NCBI GenBank assembly: GCA_937978655.1
Contig: CALJUX010000012.1
Span: 1 to 64,000, forward strand
Reading direction: 5' to 3'
DNA from: an uncultured Chromatiaceae bacterium
Lineage (GTDB): Bacteria; Pseudomonadota; Gammaproteobacteria; Enterobacterales; Alteromonadaceae
DNA length: 64,000 bases
Position 1 is the first letter of the stretch; the number at the start of each line of letters is the position of its first letter. Shown one piece after another: positions 42,797 to 52,387 of the stretch. The translations under genes and the position numbers were made by a program. The notes beneath the pieces were generated by a model, which was given only the letters and a program-made list of their open reading frames with translations, was not told the origin of the DNA and searched no databases.

Positions 42797-44623
42797 CTAC
42801 TGATCCAAATACTCGGCAATCAAATCCAGAAACTCATCGCCATAACGGCTGAGTTTGGTCTGGCCGACGCCGCTGATGGCGAGGAAATCGCTGCGGCTGG
42901 TGGGCATTTGCTGGGCCATTTCGATTAACGATGCGTCGCTGAATACGACAAAAGGCGCGACGTCGGTGCGTTCGGCGATTTGTTTGCGCAGCGCGCGTAG
43001 TTTGCTGAACAGCAGCCGGTCGTAATCCTGTTTTTGCTGGACTTTGCCGGCTTTCGGTGACGTCGGTGCGCTTAAGCGCGGAATCGCCAGTTGCAGGCTG
43101 GTTTCGCCTTTGAGTACCGGCCGGGCGGCTGGTAATAACTGCAGCACGGAGTGGCGGGTGATGTCTTGTTGCAACAAACCGTAGTGAATCAGCTGGCGCA
43201 GTACTGACAGCCAATAATCATGGCTTTTGTCTTTGCCGATGCCGTAAGTGGACAGTTTGTCGTGGCCAAGTTCAGTGATTCTCTGGCCCTGACTGCCGCG
43301 CAGCACGTCGATGACATGGTGCATACCAAAGCTCTGGCCAACACGAAACACACAAGACAGCGCTTTTTGCGCCAGCTCAGTGCCGTCAAAACGCTGTGGT
43401 GGGTCTAGACAAATATCGCAGTTGCCGCAGGCCTGCTGACTGGCTTCGCCGAAATAATTCAGCAGCACCTGGCGGCGGCAGGTCTGGGCTTCAGCAAAAG
43501 CTGCCATCGCATTAAAACGCTGCAAAGTTACTTCAATCCGGCTTTGGTTTTCGTCGGTTTCAATCCATTTACGGGTGCGCGCCGTGTCGGCCGGGTCGAA
43601 TAGCATGATGGCTTCGGCGGCAACGCCGTCGCGGCCGGCGCGGCCGGTTTCCTGATAATAGGCTTCGATGGTGCGCGGCAAATCAAAATGCACGACAAAG
43701 CGGATATTTGGTTTATTCACGCCCATGCCAAAAGCAACGGTAGCTACAATCAGCTGCAGCTGGTCGCGTTTGAACTGGTCCTGCACCAGCGCGCGTTGCT
43801 CGTTACTGAGGCCAGCATGATAAGCGCCAACGGCAAAGCCTTTGCCTTTGAGCTGCTCGGCCAGTTCGTCGACTTTTTTACGTGACGAACAATAGACAAT
43901 ACCGCTTTGATTTTCCTGGCTTTTCAGTAATGTGACCAGCTGTTCCAGCGGGCGGAATTTCTCCAGCACTGTGTAGCGGATATTGGGTCTGTCAAAGCTG
44001 CTGATGCTGATAAAAGGTTGGTACAAACCCAGCTGCTGGCGGATATCCTGCTGCGTCGCCGGGTCGGCGGTGGCGGTCAATGCCAATAACGGCACTTGCG
44101 GGAATTGTTGTTTCAGCCGCGATAAGGCGATGTAATCCGGCCGGAAATCGTGGCCCCATTGCGACACACAATGCGCTTCGTCGATGGCAAACAGGCTGAC
44201 GCCGACATCACCGAGGCGCTGCAAAAACTGCTCCTGCAGCAGTCGTTCTGGTGCCACGTACAGCAGCTTAACCTGGCCATCGCGTAAGCGGCGGAACACG
44301 TCCAGCACCTGTTCACGCGCCAGGCTGCTGTTAACAAAATCAGCAGCAATGCCCATCGCCTGTAAACCGTCGACCTGATCTTTCATCAGCGACATCAACG
44401 GCGATACCACCACAGTCACGCCCGGCAACAACAACGCCGGCAACTGATAACACATCGATTTGCCGCCGCCGGTTGGCATCAGCACAAAACAATCGCGGCC
44501 AGCCAGCACCTGCTCGATGATCTCGACCTGACCAAAACGAAATTCGCTGTAACCAAAGGTTTGTTTCAGCGTTTGGTGTAAAAGATCGGGAGTAGAGGAT
44601 GCTGGGTGCAAAGCGATGGTCAC
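42797..44623 (-). CDS. recQ: ATP-dependent DNA helicase RecQ
   Basis: This 608-residue superfamily-2 helicase has Walker A MPTGGGKSMCYQ near 55 and the DEAH box FAIDEAHCVSQWGHDFRPDY. A helicase-C segment holds QETGRAGRDG, and the RecQ zinc ligands lie in CRRQVLLNYF…CGNCDIC. A winged helix and a C-terminal HRDC domain (about 525-605) complete it. It unwinds DNA 3' to 5' in recombination and fork repair. It lies 94 bases downstream of the LacI-family gene on the same strand, but is probably independent of the gal locus. Confidence 0.96.
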   Translation of the reverse strand: MTIALHPASSTPDLLHQTLKQTFGYSEFRFGQVEIIEQVLAGRDCFVLMPTGGGKSMCYQLPALLLPGVTVVVSPLMSLMKDQVDGLQAMGIAADFVNSSLAREQVLDVFRRLRDGQVKLLYVAPERLLQEQFLQRLGDVGVSLFAIDEAHCVSQWGHDFRPDYIALSRLKQQFPQVPLLALTATADPATQQDIRQQLGLYQPFISISSFDRPNIRYTVLEKFRPLEQLVTLLKSQENQSGIVYCSSRKKVDELAEQLKGKGFAVGAYHAGLSNEQRALVQDQFKRDQLQLIVATVAFGMGVNKPNIRFVVHFDLPRTIEAYYQETGRAGRDGVAAEAIMLFDPADTARTRKWIETDENQSRIEVTLQRFNAMAAFAEAQTCRRQVLLNYFGEASQQACGNCDICLDPPQRFDGTELAQKALSCVFRVGQSFGMHHVIDVLRGSQGQRITELGHDKLSTYGIGKDKSHDYWLSVLRQLIHYGLLQQDITRHSVLQLLPAARPVLKGETSLQLAIPRLSAPTSPKAGKVQQKQDYDRLLFSKLRALRKQIAERTDVAPFVVFSDASLIEMAQQMPTSRSDFLAISGVGQTKLSRYGDEFLDLIAEYLDQ

Positions 44624-44717
44624 GTTGGTGGTTGAGAGAGACGGCTATTCTACTGTTTTCAGCGGAACAGGCATAGCGCTTCCTGCCCGGTGAGGCAGGA
44701 CTGTGTAGCGCGATGCT

Positions 44718-45725
44718 TTACTTGGCGGCCGCCACCGAATCCCGCTCGATCAGCTGCGATAAAAACAAATGCGTGCGATGCGCCGGCTCTGCCGTTGGGT
44801 TGCTGGATAGCTCAATGGCAAGGCGGGCGGCGTAGCTGGCCATTTCTTCGACCGGGTAATGCATGGTGGTGAGCTGGGGCCGGCAGGCGCGGGCGACAAT
44901 CAGGTCGTCAAAACCCACCACTGACACATCTTCCGGCACGCGTAAGCCGGCGGCAAAGAGTGCATGAATAGCACCGACCGCCATTAAGTCATTGTAGGCC
45001 AACAGCGCGGTGAAATGCACTTTGCGTTTGAGCAATGCCTCAACCGCCTGCATACCACCTTCGATATTGGCGGTGGATTCTTCAATCGCTTCATCTTTGA
45101 GCGTGATTTGCGCCCCGGCCAGCGTCTGGCGGATGCCTTGCAGCCGTGCGCCGGGGTCACGGTTTTGATAAATACTGGTGATGACAGCAAAGTCGCGGTG
45201 GTTTTTCTCCAGCAGCATCTGCGTGGCATAAGCAGCGCCAGCGATGTTATCGAGCCAGACACAACGATGGGCGATGGCCGGAATATAGCGATTGACCAGC
45301 ACCAGGCCGGGGATCTCTTCGGCCAGTTTAATCAGGGTTTTTTCGTCGGAATATTCGCTGTGCAGCACTATGGCCTGGCAGTTGTGGTCGCGCAGTGAAT
45401 TGATGGCGTCCAGTTCCGACTGGGTTTCATACATCGAATTGGCCATCAGCAGCTTGTAGCTCTGTTCGCGGGCGGTTTTTTCCACGCCGGCAGCCAGGGT
45501 GCCGAAAAAGGTCATCGCCAGTTTTGGTGTGACCAGGCCAATGGTGCTTTTGGTTTTGCTGACTAAGGCCTGCGCATTGCTGTTGGGCCGGTAACCCAGC
45601 TCTTTGATGACTTTTTGCACCCGGGCACGGCAAGCATCGCCGACCTTATGATTGCCATTGATGACGCGCGATACGGTCGCAATCGATACGCCGGCGACGC
45701 GGGCGACATCTTTAATATTGGCCAT
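44718..45725 (-). CDS. LacI-family transcriptional repressor of the galactoside locus
   Basis: The 335-residue regulator has an N-terminal LacI helix-turn-helix with hinge (IKDVARVAGVSIATVSRVING, 3-23, then ELGYRPNSNAQALV). A periplasmic-binding-like effector domain (about 60-335) follows, with GFDDL near 275. The ATG at 45725 overlaps the transporter stop by one base (TGATG), making it the last gene of the locus. It is the natural candidate to bind the two operators upstream of the TonB receptor and release them on binding a galactose-related sugar. GalR-like function is inferred from the neighbouring Leloir genes. Confidence 0.9.
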   Translation of the reverse strand: MANIKDVARVAGVSIATVSRVINGNHKVGDACRARVQKVIKELGYRPNSNAQALVSKTKSTIGLVTPKLAMTFFGTLAAGVEKTAREQSYKLLMANSMYETQSELDAINSLRDHNCQAIVLHSEYSDEKTLIKLAEEIPGLVLVNRYIPAIAHRCVWLDNIAGAAYATQMLLEKNHRDFAVITSIYQNRDPGARLQGIRQTLAGAQITLKDEAIEESTANIEGGMQAVEALLKRKVHFTALLAYNDLMAVGAIHALFAAGLRVPEDVSVVGFDDLIVARACRPQLTTMHYPVEEMASYAARLAIELSSNPTAEPAHRTHLFLSQLIERDSVAAAK

Positions 45726-47131
45726 CAGCGGTGTTCCTCCAAAAACTGCAGCCGCTGCACGTGCCAAAGCACCAACAGGGCGAAAAGACTACAAAGCACA
45801 GTGCCGCCACTTAATAACAGCCGCATGGCGTCCAGTACGCCGTCAGCCTGCGCTGCACCGGCGCTGGCGGCAAAGCCAAGCGTATTTAAAGCGAGGCCAG
45901 ACAATAACATAGACAACGCTGCGCTGACACTGACCACCCAATGATGCAGCGCAGAGATGGCGCCATATTGGCTGCTGCCGGCCGGTTCGGTCTGGGCTAA
46001 CAAAGGCGGGATCAGCATCGCCATCGCGGTCCAGGCCGCACTGCAAAGTAATGCGTCGAATAGCAGCCAATAAGTCGGTTCGCCCTGATACAACCACCAT
46101 TTGGCGCCGCCGCCGATAAGATTCAGCACAAAGACCCAGCACAAAGTGCGTACGGCGCCAAAGCGCCGGCTGCTCCAGCCAAGCACGGGGACAAAAGCCA
46201 GACCAGCCAAAGCATAGCCACTGGATAACAAGGCTTTCCACCAGGAACCGGCGACTAAATCGGCCTGATTCATCGCATAGACCAACAGGTAATAATCCAG
46301 CGTCGCGACAAAAGCACAGCCACAGAGTTGCAGCAGGCATAACAGCAATAACCAGCGCAGCAGCGGGCGTTGGCGTAACAGGCTCAGGCTGTCGCGCGCT
46401 GCGACCGGGGGCTGTGTTGCCGGTATCGCGCTGTTTTGGTCGAGGCTTTTATCCTGAGTTGTATCCAGAGTTTTATCGCGGGCGCGAAATGCCAACAATA
46501 AGCCTGGCAGCGCAATCAGCAGGGTGCCGGTCAGGGCGCCGACCCAGCGTACGCCTTGCTGAAAACTGCTGAACAGCGCCAGTTGCGACAACGGCACCAG
46601 CCACTGATAGCCCAAAGAGCCGAGTTTTTGCACCGCACTGGCCAGGCCAAACACCGCCGTGCGCTGCTGTGGATCTGGTGTTTGCTCAAATACCAGACTT
46701 GATAAAGGCACCGCCAATAGCGGCAGCGCCAGAAAAAACAACAACGACAGCAGCGAGAAATAGCCGAGTTGCCATAGCGGCGGCCAGTTGGCGGGCACTT
46801 GCCACATCAGCACAAAACTCAGGCTTAAGCCCAGCACACCCGCCAGTAAAAACGGCCGGCGCCGGCCAAACCGGCTTTGGCAGCGGTCCGACGCGCGGCC
46901 GACATAACCGCTGATACTACTACCCAGCAGCATAGGCCCGGCGATCGCCAGACTAAGCCAAACCGGGTCCAGTGCCAGCGTCATCTGATAAAACGGCACG
47001 GCGAGCACCAGCACACTCTGGTTGGCAAAAAACAATGCCAAAAAGCCAGCGGCTAATAAGTAGCGCTGGACCTTTTGGCTGGTGTTGGCCTGGGCAGTGT
47101 TAGCCTGGTTTTTGGTGGCGCGGTTTGGCAA
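45725..47131 (-). CDS. MFS/GPH-type sugar transporter
   Basis: This 468-residue inner-membrane carrier has about 12 helices. It has the GRASDRCQSRFGRRRPF loop between helices 2 and 3 that is typical of MFS and GPH (MelB-like) sugar:cation symporters. A polar central loop (about 220-250) separates the halves. It lies ten bases after the GH5 gene and overlaps lacI. With the SSS symporter it gives the locus two possible sugar-uptake routes, perhaps one for galactose and one for disaccharides. Confidence 0.82.
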   Translation of the reverse strand: MPNRATKNQANTAQANTSQKVQRYLLAAGFLALFFANQSVLVLAVPFYQMTLALDPVWLSLAIAGPMLLGSSISGYVGRASDRCQSRFGRRRPFLLAGVLGLSLSFVLMWQVPANWPPLWQLGYFSLLSLLFFLALPLLAVPLSSLVFEQTPDPQQRTAVFGLASAVQKLGSLGYQWLVPLSQLALFSSFQQGVRWVGALTGTLLIALPGLLLAFRARDKTLDTTQDKSLDQNSAIPATQPPVAARDSLSLLRQRPLLRWLLLLCLLQLCGCAFVATLDYYLLVYAMNQADLVAGSWWKALLSSGYALAGLAFVPVLGWSSRRFGAVRTLCWVFVLNLIGGGAKWWLYQGEPTYWLLFDALLCSAAWTAMAMLIPPLLAQTEPAGSSQYGAISALHHWVVSVSAALSMLLSGLALNTLGFAASAGAAQADGVLDAMRLLLSGGTVLCSLFALLVLWHVQRLQFLEEHR

Positions 47132-47141
47132 TGAGGCTCCG

Positions 47142-49712
47142 TTAACGCATTAAACTCACTTCGGCAATTTCCAGTGCGTTATTGCCATCGCTCGGGACTA
47201 GCAACTGCCACTGCGTGCCCTGTAGCTGCGACAAATCACCGAGGCTCTGGCCCTGATGCGCAAGCTGTGCCGGCATAAAAGTCGGGTAGGCTTGGGTCAG
47301 CAGGGTGGGCGTGGCTTGCAGTGCGCTCAGTGGTACCAGCTGATAACGCCAGTCGGGGCTCGCTTCTAGGTCAATACCAAACGCCAGACCGTCTTTGTTC
47401 AGCAGCGCAAAGCGCACCGGCAGCTTTTCTTTCACTGCACGCATCTTAATAGCGACCTTAGTGTACCCGGCTAAATCGCGTTGCGTCAGCCCCATCACCG
47501 CATGGGTTTCGGTGCGCAGCAACGGCAAAGGCGGTTGTTGCCAGTCCGGCGTTTTGGCCGGCCGTAGCCGTAATGCCAGGCCCTGCTGACGCTCGCCAGC
47601 CAGCCATTGCTGAGTGACTTGCGCATCTTTTGGATAGAGCAAAGTGGTCTGGTCGACGCGCGTATCAAACAGCGGCACTGCAGCGCCGGGTTGTTGCAAC
47701 AAAGTGCTGAAATGATGTTGCGGGTTTTGCGGGAAATCCCAGTCCGACGGCAGCGCTTCGACCGCGCCAGGGAAACTCAGCGTCTTGCTATTTTCTTGTA
47801 GTACCAGCTGATATTGCAGCAGACCGCTTTGTGCTGGCAACTTCAGCTTGGTGCAATAGCGGCCTAAATCTTCCGCTTGCATCGCTTGTTGCTGTACCTG
47901 ACCTTCACCGGCGAGCCGGTAATACAGGCTGACTTTCAGGCCGGATACCTGAGAGGCAGATAACTGAGCACAGACCGGCAGCGGCTGGTCGATGGACCAT
48001 TGGCGCAGCGGTTGATGGACCAGCAGCGCCGGTTTGGCCATGATTTCCGGTAATAAAAACGGCCGCGTTGAATTTGGCGTTGGCTTTTGCGCTTGTGCCA
48101 GCAGCGCTGCTGTTTTCGCCAGCAGATAACGGCCTGGCGTCAGTGTCACTAAGCCGTTTTTCGCGGCCAGCTGAGTGCCATCTGCGCGTTGTAGCAGAAA
48201 ATTTTTGCCCAAATCGGCCAGCTGAATCGTCATGTCACGCGCACTGACCGACAGCCGCACCGCTTCGCGTTTTAAGCTGGAGTTCTGGTGCGGGTCGTCC
48301 AGTTCAGTTGCATCCGGATACACTTCCAGCTGCCATAAGCCAGCTTGTTGTTGGTCGAGAAAATAAGCGCCGCTGCCTTGATATTGCACCAGCGGCGAGC
48401 TGCCGACACCGGCGATATGACGAAGTTGGTCTGCATTCACAGGCTTATCAGTCGTGCTATTGCTGTGATAAAAACGGCTGCCGTTATTCAGGAGCGCCAG
48501 ACCGCGCACTGGGTCTAACGTGATATTCAGCGCAGCACCACCAAACTGATTCGATGCCGGATAAGCCCCGGTATCCGCGCCGCGTGGCAGGCCACGAAAC
48601 ACCTCGCCGGCAATTAAAAAGCTGATGGCTTTGGCCGGGGTGTACAGCAAATTTAAATAGTGCGTGTTGTATTCAGCATTGCTGGCGGCAAGCGCGGCCG
48701 GGTCGTAGGCAAATTGCGTGGCCCATTGGAAACCAGCAGTGCGGAAACTGCGCGCCATCGCCGGGTACAGCAGCGGCGCTTTGACATCGGCGGCATCAAA
48801 TTCGTAAATCATCCGCGCTTTGCCGGCGCATGCCGCGATGTCTTTAAACGGGTTGTGATACTGGGCGACTGAACCCAGCACATTGCTCTGCAGGCTGCTG
48901 TATTTCAGTAATCCGGTTGGATACCACTGAAAAGACACACCATCGATATTGCTTTCACATAGCGCTTTGACAAATTCCGGCCAGTTACCTTGTTCACTGC
49001 TGTTGTAAAACAATGGCTTAGTGACACCAGCGTCGCGCATGACCTGGATCAGGCCGTTGACATAAGCCGTCACCGCGCCGGCGTCGGCGTGTTTCGGTTC
49101 GTTAAACAGCTCAAACGCCAGAATATTCGGGTCTTTGGCGTAGGGCACACCATCGCGGTTTTTATGTGCCATCAGCTGCGTTAAATAGCGCTTTTGCGCT
49201 TGAATGGCATCAGCTTTTTCGTTCATCTGGTTTTTGCTGTACAGCACGGAAAAACCAGGCTCTTGCGGGTCCGGCGCCGGATAACCGCTGCCCCACCAGC
49301 CAATCGGCGTCACGACGGCTTTGATGTTGTAGCGCTTCAGTTCTGAGAGCAAAAAATCAAACAGCTGCAGATGCTCGTTGTTCAGCAGATTGCCGTCGCG
49401 GTCACTGATTAAACGGTCCCACAAATGGATGCGGTACGCCGTCACACCTAAACGCGCCAGATGCGCCACATCCAGCCGGATCATCTCCTCGTGCGACAAG
49501 CCCATAGCTTTGACCGAACGATAACCAAAGGCAAACGGCAGGCTGTAGTTGGCGCCAAACAGCGCCACTTCTTCCGCTTTGCCTTGCGGTGACGCTGCGC
49601 TGGCAGCACCGGTCTGATACCAGATACCGTCTTTGACATAAGATTCGCTGGCGGTGGCGCTGAGTGACAGCGCCGCCAGTGTCAGCAGTGTTTTTGGCTG
49701 GAACCGCATCAT
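47142..49712 (-). CDS. Exported GH5-like glycoside hydrolase
   Basis: This 856-residue enzyme has a signal peptide (about 1-22) and a (beta/alpha)8 catalytic domain (about 50-370) of clan GH-A. The acid/base is Glu205 in FELFNEPKH and the probable nucleophile is Glu304 in MIYEFDA. Beta-rich accessory domains fill the remainder (about 380-856) and may bind carbohydrate. Family 5 is the best match by eye. Likely substrates are beta-linked galactose- or mannose-containing glycans, inferred only from the gal genes. The ATG overlaps the SSS symporter stop. Confidence 0.75.
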   Translation of the reverse strand: MMRFQPKTLLTLAALSLSATASESYVKDGIWYQTGAASAASPQGKAEEVALFGANYSLPFAFGYRSVKAMGLSHEEMIRLDVAHLARLGVTAYRIHLWDRLISDRDGNLLNNEHLQLFDFLLSELKRYNIKAVVTPIGWWGSGYPAPDPQEPGFSVLYSKNQMNEKADAIQAQKRYLTQLMAHKNRDGVPYAKDPNILAFELFNEPKHADAGAVTAYVNGLIQVMRDAGVTKPLFYNSSEQGNWPEFVKALCESNIDGVSFQWYPTGLLKYSSLQSNVLGSVAQYHNPFKDIAACAGKARMIYEFDAADVKAPLLYPAMARSFRTAGFQWATQFAYDPAALAASNAEYNTHYLNLLYTPAKAISFLIAGEVFRGLPRGADTGAYPASNQFGGAALNITLDPVRGLALLNNGSRFYHSNSTTDKPVNADQLRHIAGVGSSPLVQYQGSGAYFLDQQQAGLWQLEVYPDATELDDPHQNSSLKREAVRLSVSARDMTIQLADLGKNFLLQRADGTQLAAKNGLVTLTPGRYLLAKTAALLAQAQKPTPNSTRPFLLPEIMAKPALLVHQPLRQWSIDQPLPVCAQLSASQVSGLKVSLYYRLAGEGQVQQQAMQAEDLGRYCTKLKLPAQSGLLQYQLVLQENSKTLSFPGAVEALPSDWDFPQNPQHHFSTLLQQPGAAVPLFDTRVDQTTLLYPKDAQVTQQWLAGERQQGLALRLRPAKTPDWQQPPLPLLRTETHAVMGLTQRDLAGYTKVAIKMRAVKEKLPVRFALLNKDGLAFGIDLEASPDWRYQLVPLSALQATPTLLTQAYPTFMPAQLAHQGQSLGDLSQLQGTQWQLLVPSDGNNALEIAEVSLMR

Positions 49713-51274
49713 CACCACCACACGCTATAGAACACTACCAACACCAAGACGACCAGCGCCAACGACAGGCTAAAACCTTTGCTGGTGTCAAAGCTGATGT
49801 CGTTCAGTTCCACCGCACCTGCCTGATTTTTATTGCCTTGCAACAGAGACACCACGATAGCCAGGCCCAGACACAGCAGGAACACCAGACCAACCCGATC
49901 CATAAACGGCAGCGCCGGCCAGAACTGGTAAAACAGGAAGCTGAATACCGCAGAACCGACCGCAGCCAGCAGCGCAGCATCGGCGGTGGTTTTTTTCCAG
50001 AACATGCCCATAAAAAACAGCACCACAATGCCTGGCGTAAAGAAGCCGGTAAATTCCTGAATATATTGGAACGCCTGGTCAAAATCACCGAGCAGCGGTT
50101 TGGCAGTAAAGAGTGCAATCAACAGCGACAGCAAACTGACGGCGCGGCCGACTAACACATAATGCTGCTGGCTTTCGCTTGGTTTGACCTGCGCATATAA
50201 ATCCATGGTGAAAATGGTGGCCACTGAGTTGGTCATCGACGCCAGGCTCGACAAAATCGCCGCCACTAAAGCCGCAAAAATCAGGCCCTTCAGGCCAGAA
50301 GGCATCAACGCCATCATTTGTGGATAGGCCTGATCTGGTTTAGCTAAATCCGGCAGGATCAGCACCGCAGCAATACCCGGTAATACCACAATCACCGGCA
50401 TTAACAGCTTCAGAAAGGCGGCAAAAGCGATACCTTTTTGCGCTTCACGCAAGCTGGATGCGGCCAACGCGCGCTGGATAATATATTGGTTAAAACCCCA
50501 GTAACTTAAGTTCATCACCCACATACCACCAACCAACACTGAAATGCCCGGCAGGCTGGCATAATGCGGATTGTCCGGACTTAAAATCATGTCGAATTTT
50601 TCCGGCGCTTTGGCAAGCAAAGTGTCAAAACCAGCCAGTACACCAGCGCCGGCGCCAATCATGTTAAGCGCCAGATACGACATAAACAGGCCACCGAATA
50701 CTAAAAGCACCACTTGCAGAATGTCGGTAAAAGCCACGGCTTTAAGGCCGCCATACAGTGAATAGCTGACTGAAAATAACGCCAGTAGCGCCATACTCCA
50801 GAACAGGTCAATGCCAGTCAGCGCATTCACCGCCAAAGCACCCAGCCACAGCACGGCCGTTAAATTGACAAACACATAGACCGCCAGCCAGAAGATGGCG
50901 AGTGTGGTACGGACGCGGTTATCAAAACGCTGCTGCAGGAACTGCGGCATCGTATAGATTTGTTTTTTCAGGAAAATCGGCAGGCAATATTTACCGACTA
51001 ACATCAGCGTCAGCGCCGCCATCCATTCATAGGATGCGATGCCAAGACCAATGGCATAACCCGAACCGGACATACCGATGATTTGTTCGGCGGAGATATT
51101 TGCGGCAATCAACGAGGCGCCAATCGCCCACCACGGCAGGCTGTTGCCGGCCAGAAAGTATTCGTTGGTATTTTTCTGATGGCCTTTTTCTTCGCGCGAC
51201 ACCCAATAGGCGACGAACAGCAGGCCGAGGATGTAGACGACAAAAATCGCCATGTCGAGTGTTGATAAAGTCAT
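49712..51274 (-). CDS. Sodium/solute symporter (SSS family), probable sugar uptake
   Basis: This 520-residue carrier has 13-14 hydrophobic helices of the LeuT-like SSS fold. The N-terminus WVSREEKGHQKNTNEYFLAGNSLPWWAIGASLIAANISAEQIIGMSG carries the family's sodium-site region. It resembles SglT-type sodium/galactose or glucose symporters, which fits its place between galM and the GH5 gene. It should import galactose or related sugars across the inner membrane with Na+. Confidence 0.85.
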   Translation of the reverse strand: MTLSTLDMAIFVVYILGLLFVAYWVSREEKGHQKNTNEYFLAGNSLPWWAIGASLIAANISAEQIIGMSGSGYAIGLGIASYEWMAALTLMLVGKYCLPIFLKKQIYTMPQFLQQRFDNRVRTTLAIFWLAVYVFVNLTAVLWLGALAVNALTGIDLFWSMALLALFSVSYSLYGGLKAVAFTDILQVVLLVFGGLFMSYLALNMIGAGAGVLAGFDTLLAKAPEKFDMILSPDNPHYASLPGISVLVGGMWVMNLSYWGFNQYIIQRALAASSLREAQKGIAFAAFLKLLMPVIVVLPGIAAVLILPDLAKPDQAYPQMMALMPSGLKGLIFAALVAAILSSLASMTNSVATIFTMDLYAQVKPSESQQHYVLVGRAVSLLSLLIALFTAKPLLGDFDQAFQYIQEFTGFFTPGIVVLFFMGMFWKKTTADAALLAAVGSAVFSFLFYQFWPALPFMDRVGLVFLLCLGLAIVVSLLQGNKNQAGAVELNDISFDTSKGFSLSLALVVLVLVVFYSVWW

Positions 51275-51299
51275 AACCTATCCTGGATTTTCCTGTGAT

Positions 51300-51317
51300 C
51301 TCCCGCTATGCCGGGAG
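51300..51317 (-). other. Short hairpin between galM and the SSS symporter gene
   Basis: A 6-bp stem (CTCCCG/CGGGAG) with a 6-base loop lies in the 72-base gap. There is no U tract on the minus strand, so it is more likely an mRNA-stability or partial-attenuation element than a terminator. Confidence 0.35.
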
Positions 51318-51346
51318 TTTGTTGTTATAAATTTCAGCCTTTGGTC

Positions 51347-52387
51347 TTAACTAAAACGGTAAAAAATCTGCTGCTGATACAGCTCGCCCGGCCTGAGCAC
51401 GGCCGATGGAAAGTCTGGCCGGTTTGGTGCGTCCGGGAAATTCTGCGCTTCTAAACAGATGCCCTGATAAGGCGCAAAAGGGGCACCTAAATAGGTGCTG
51501 ACATAAACCTGCACACCGGGCTGGGTAATGCGTAGTTCCAGCGCGCGTTGCGCTGCGCCGCGGCCGTGACTAAGTCTGGCCTGCAGTGGCAGCGTTTCCT
51601 TTGCTGGCTTCACGACAAAGCAATGGTCCAGCCCATGCGGCAAATCAGTGCTTTGCCGGCACCAAGGCCCAACGGCTTTTGGTGTGCGAAAATCAAACTC
51701 ATGCCCGCTGACACTGCGCACTGCGTCCGGCAGCGGAATACCGCGCTCGTCGACTGCCAGATACTGCTCGGCCATTAACTCTAACTGATGCGCTGCAAGC
51801 GCTTCCACTGTTTGTTGCGGCGCCAGGTTAAAGTAACAGTGATTGGTCAGGTTGACGACGGTTTCGGCGTCTGTAGTTGCAGTGAAACTGAGCTGTAATT
51901 CGCCGCCAGGCCGGCCCAGACTGTCAATAGAATCAACCACCTGCAGGCGCTGCTGCACTCTCAAAGTACCGGGAAAACCCTGGTCGCCATTGGGGCTTAT
52001 CAGTTCCAGTAGCAAGCTGTCGGCGCTGTGCTCCAGGACTGTCCAGACGCGCTGCGCAAAACCTTGCGCGCCGCCATGCAGGCAATGCGGTGGCTGACTG
52101 GCGCTCAGCTGATGCTGCTGGCCCATGCTATCGGTATAACAGGCGCCGGCGATGCGATTGGCATACCGGCCAACACTGGCGCCCAGTGCTGCGCTGTCGG
52201 TCAGATAAAACTGTGGGTCGGCTTGCGACAACGTCAGCTCCTGACCGTGCAGTTTGATGCTTTGCACACGAGCGCCATAAGGCAACACTGTGACTGTGAG
52301 GCCACCGCTGCAGCTGATGGCGTGTGGCGTCAGCGCTGTTGGCGTCAGTTGCAGCGCCAGCCGCTGCGCGGCGACCAGCGCGTTCAT
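51347..52387 (-). CDS. galM: Aldose 1-epimerase (galactose mutarotase)
   Basis: This 346-residue enzyme interconverts alpha- and beta-galactose so GalK can use the sugar. Motifs are GRYANRIAGA, the catalytic His region NLTNHCYFNL, HGLDHCFV and the C-terminal Glu base in GICLEAQNFPDAPNRPDFP. The ATG at 52387 overlaps the galK stop by four bases (ATGA); the longer upstream frame lies inside galK and is rejected. Confidence 0.93.
   Translation of the reverse strand: MNALVAAQRLALQLTPTALTPHAISCSGGLTVTVLPYGARVQSIKLHGQELTLSQADPQFYLTDSAALGASVGRYANRIAGACYTDSMGQQHQLSASQPPHCLHGGAQGFAQRVWTVLEHSADSLLLELISPNGDQGFPGTLRVQQRLQVVDSIDSLGRPGGELQLSFTATTDAETVVNLTNHCYFNLAPQQTVEALAAHQLELMAEQYLAVDERGIPLPDAVRSVSGHEFDFRTPKAVGPWCRQSTDLPHGLDHCFVVKPAKETLPLQARLSHGRGAAQRALELRITQPGVQVYVSTYLGAPFAPYQGICLEAQNFPDAPNRPDFPSAVLRPGELYQQQIFYRFS

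Noticed and set aside
42555..42803. 82-codon plus-strand frame inside the repeat element (…RFFFGYFLLLKQKKVTH…)
   Set aside because: It lies almost wholly within inverted-repeat DNA and reads through the hairpin. Similar frames are common translation artefacts of dispersed repeats, and there is no ribosome site.
44682..44699. 6-bp hairpin between lacI and recQ as a terminator
   Set aside because: The stem is short and there is no U tract on the minus strand.
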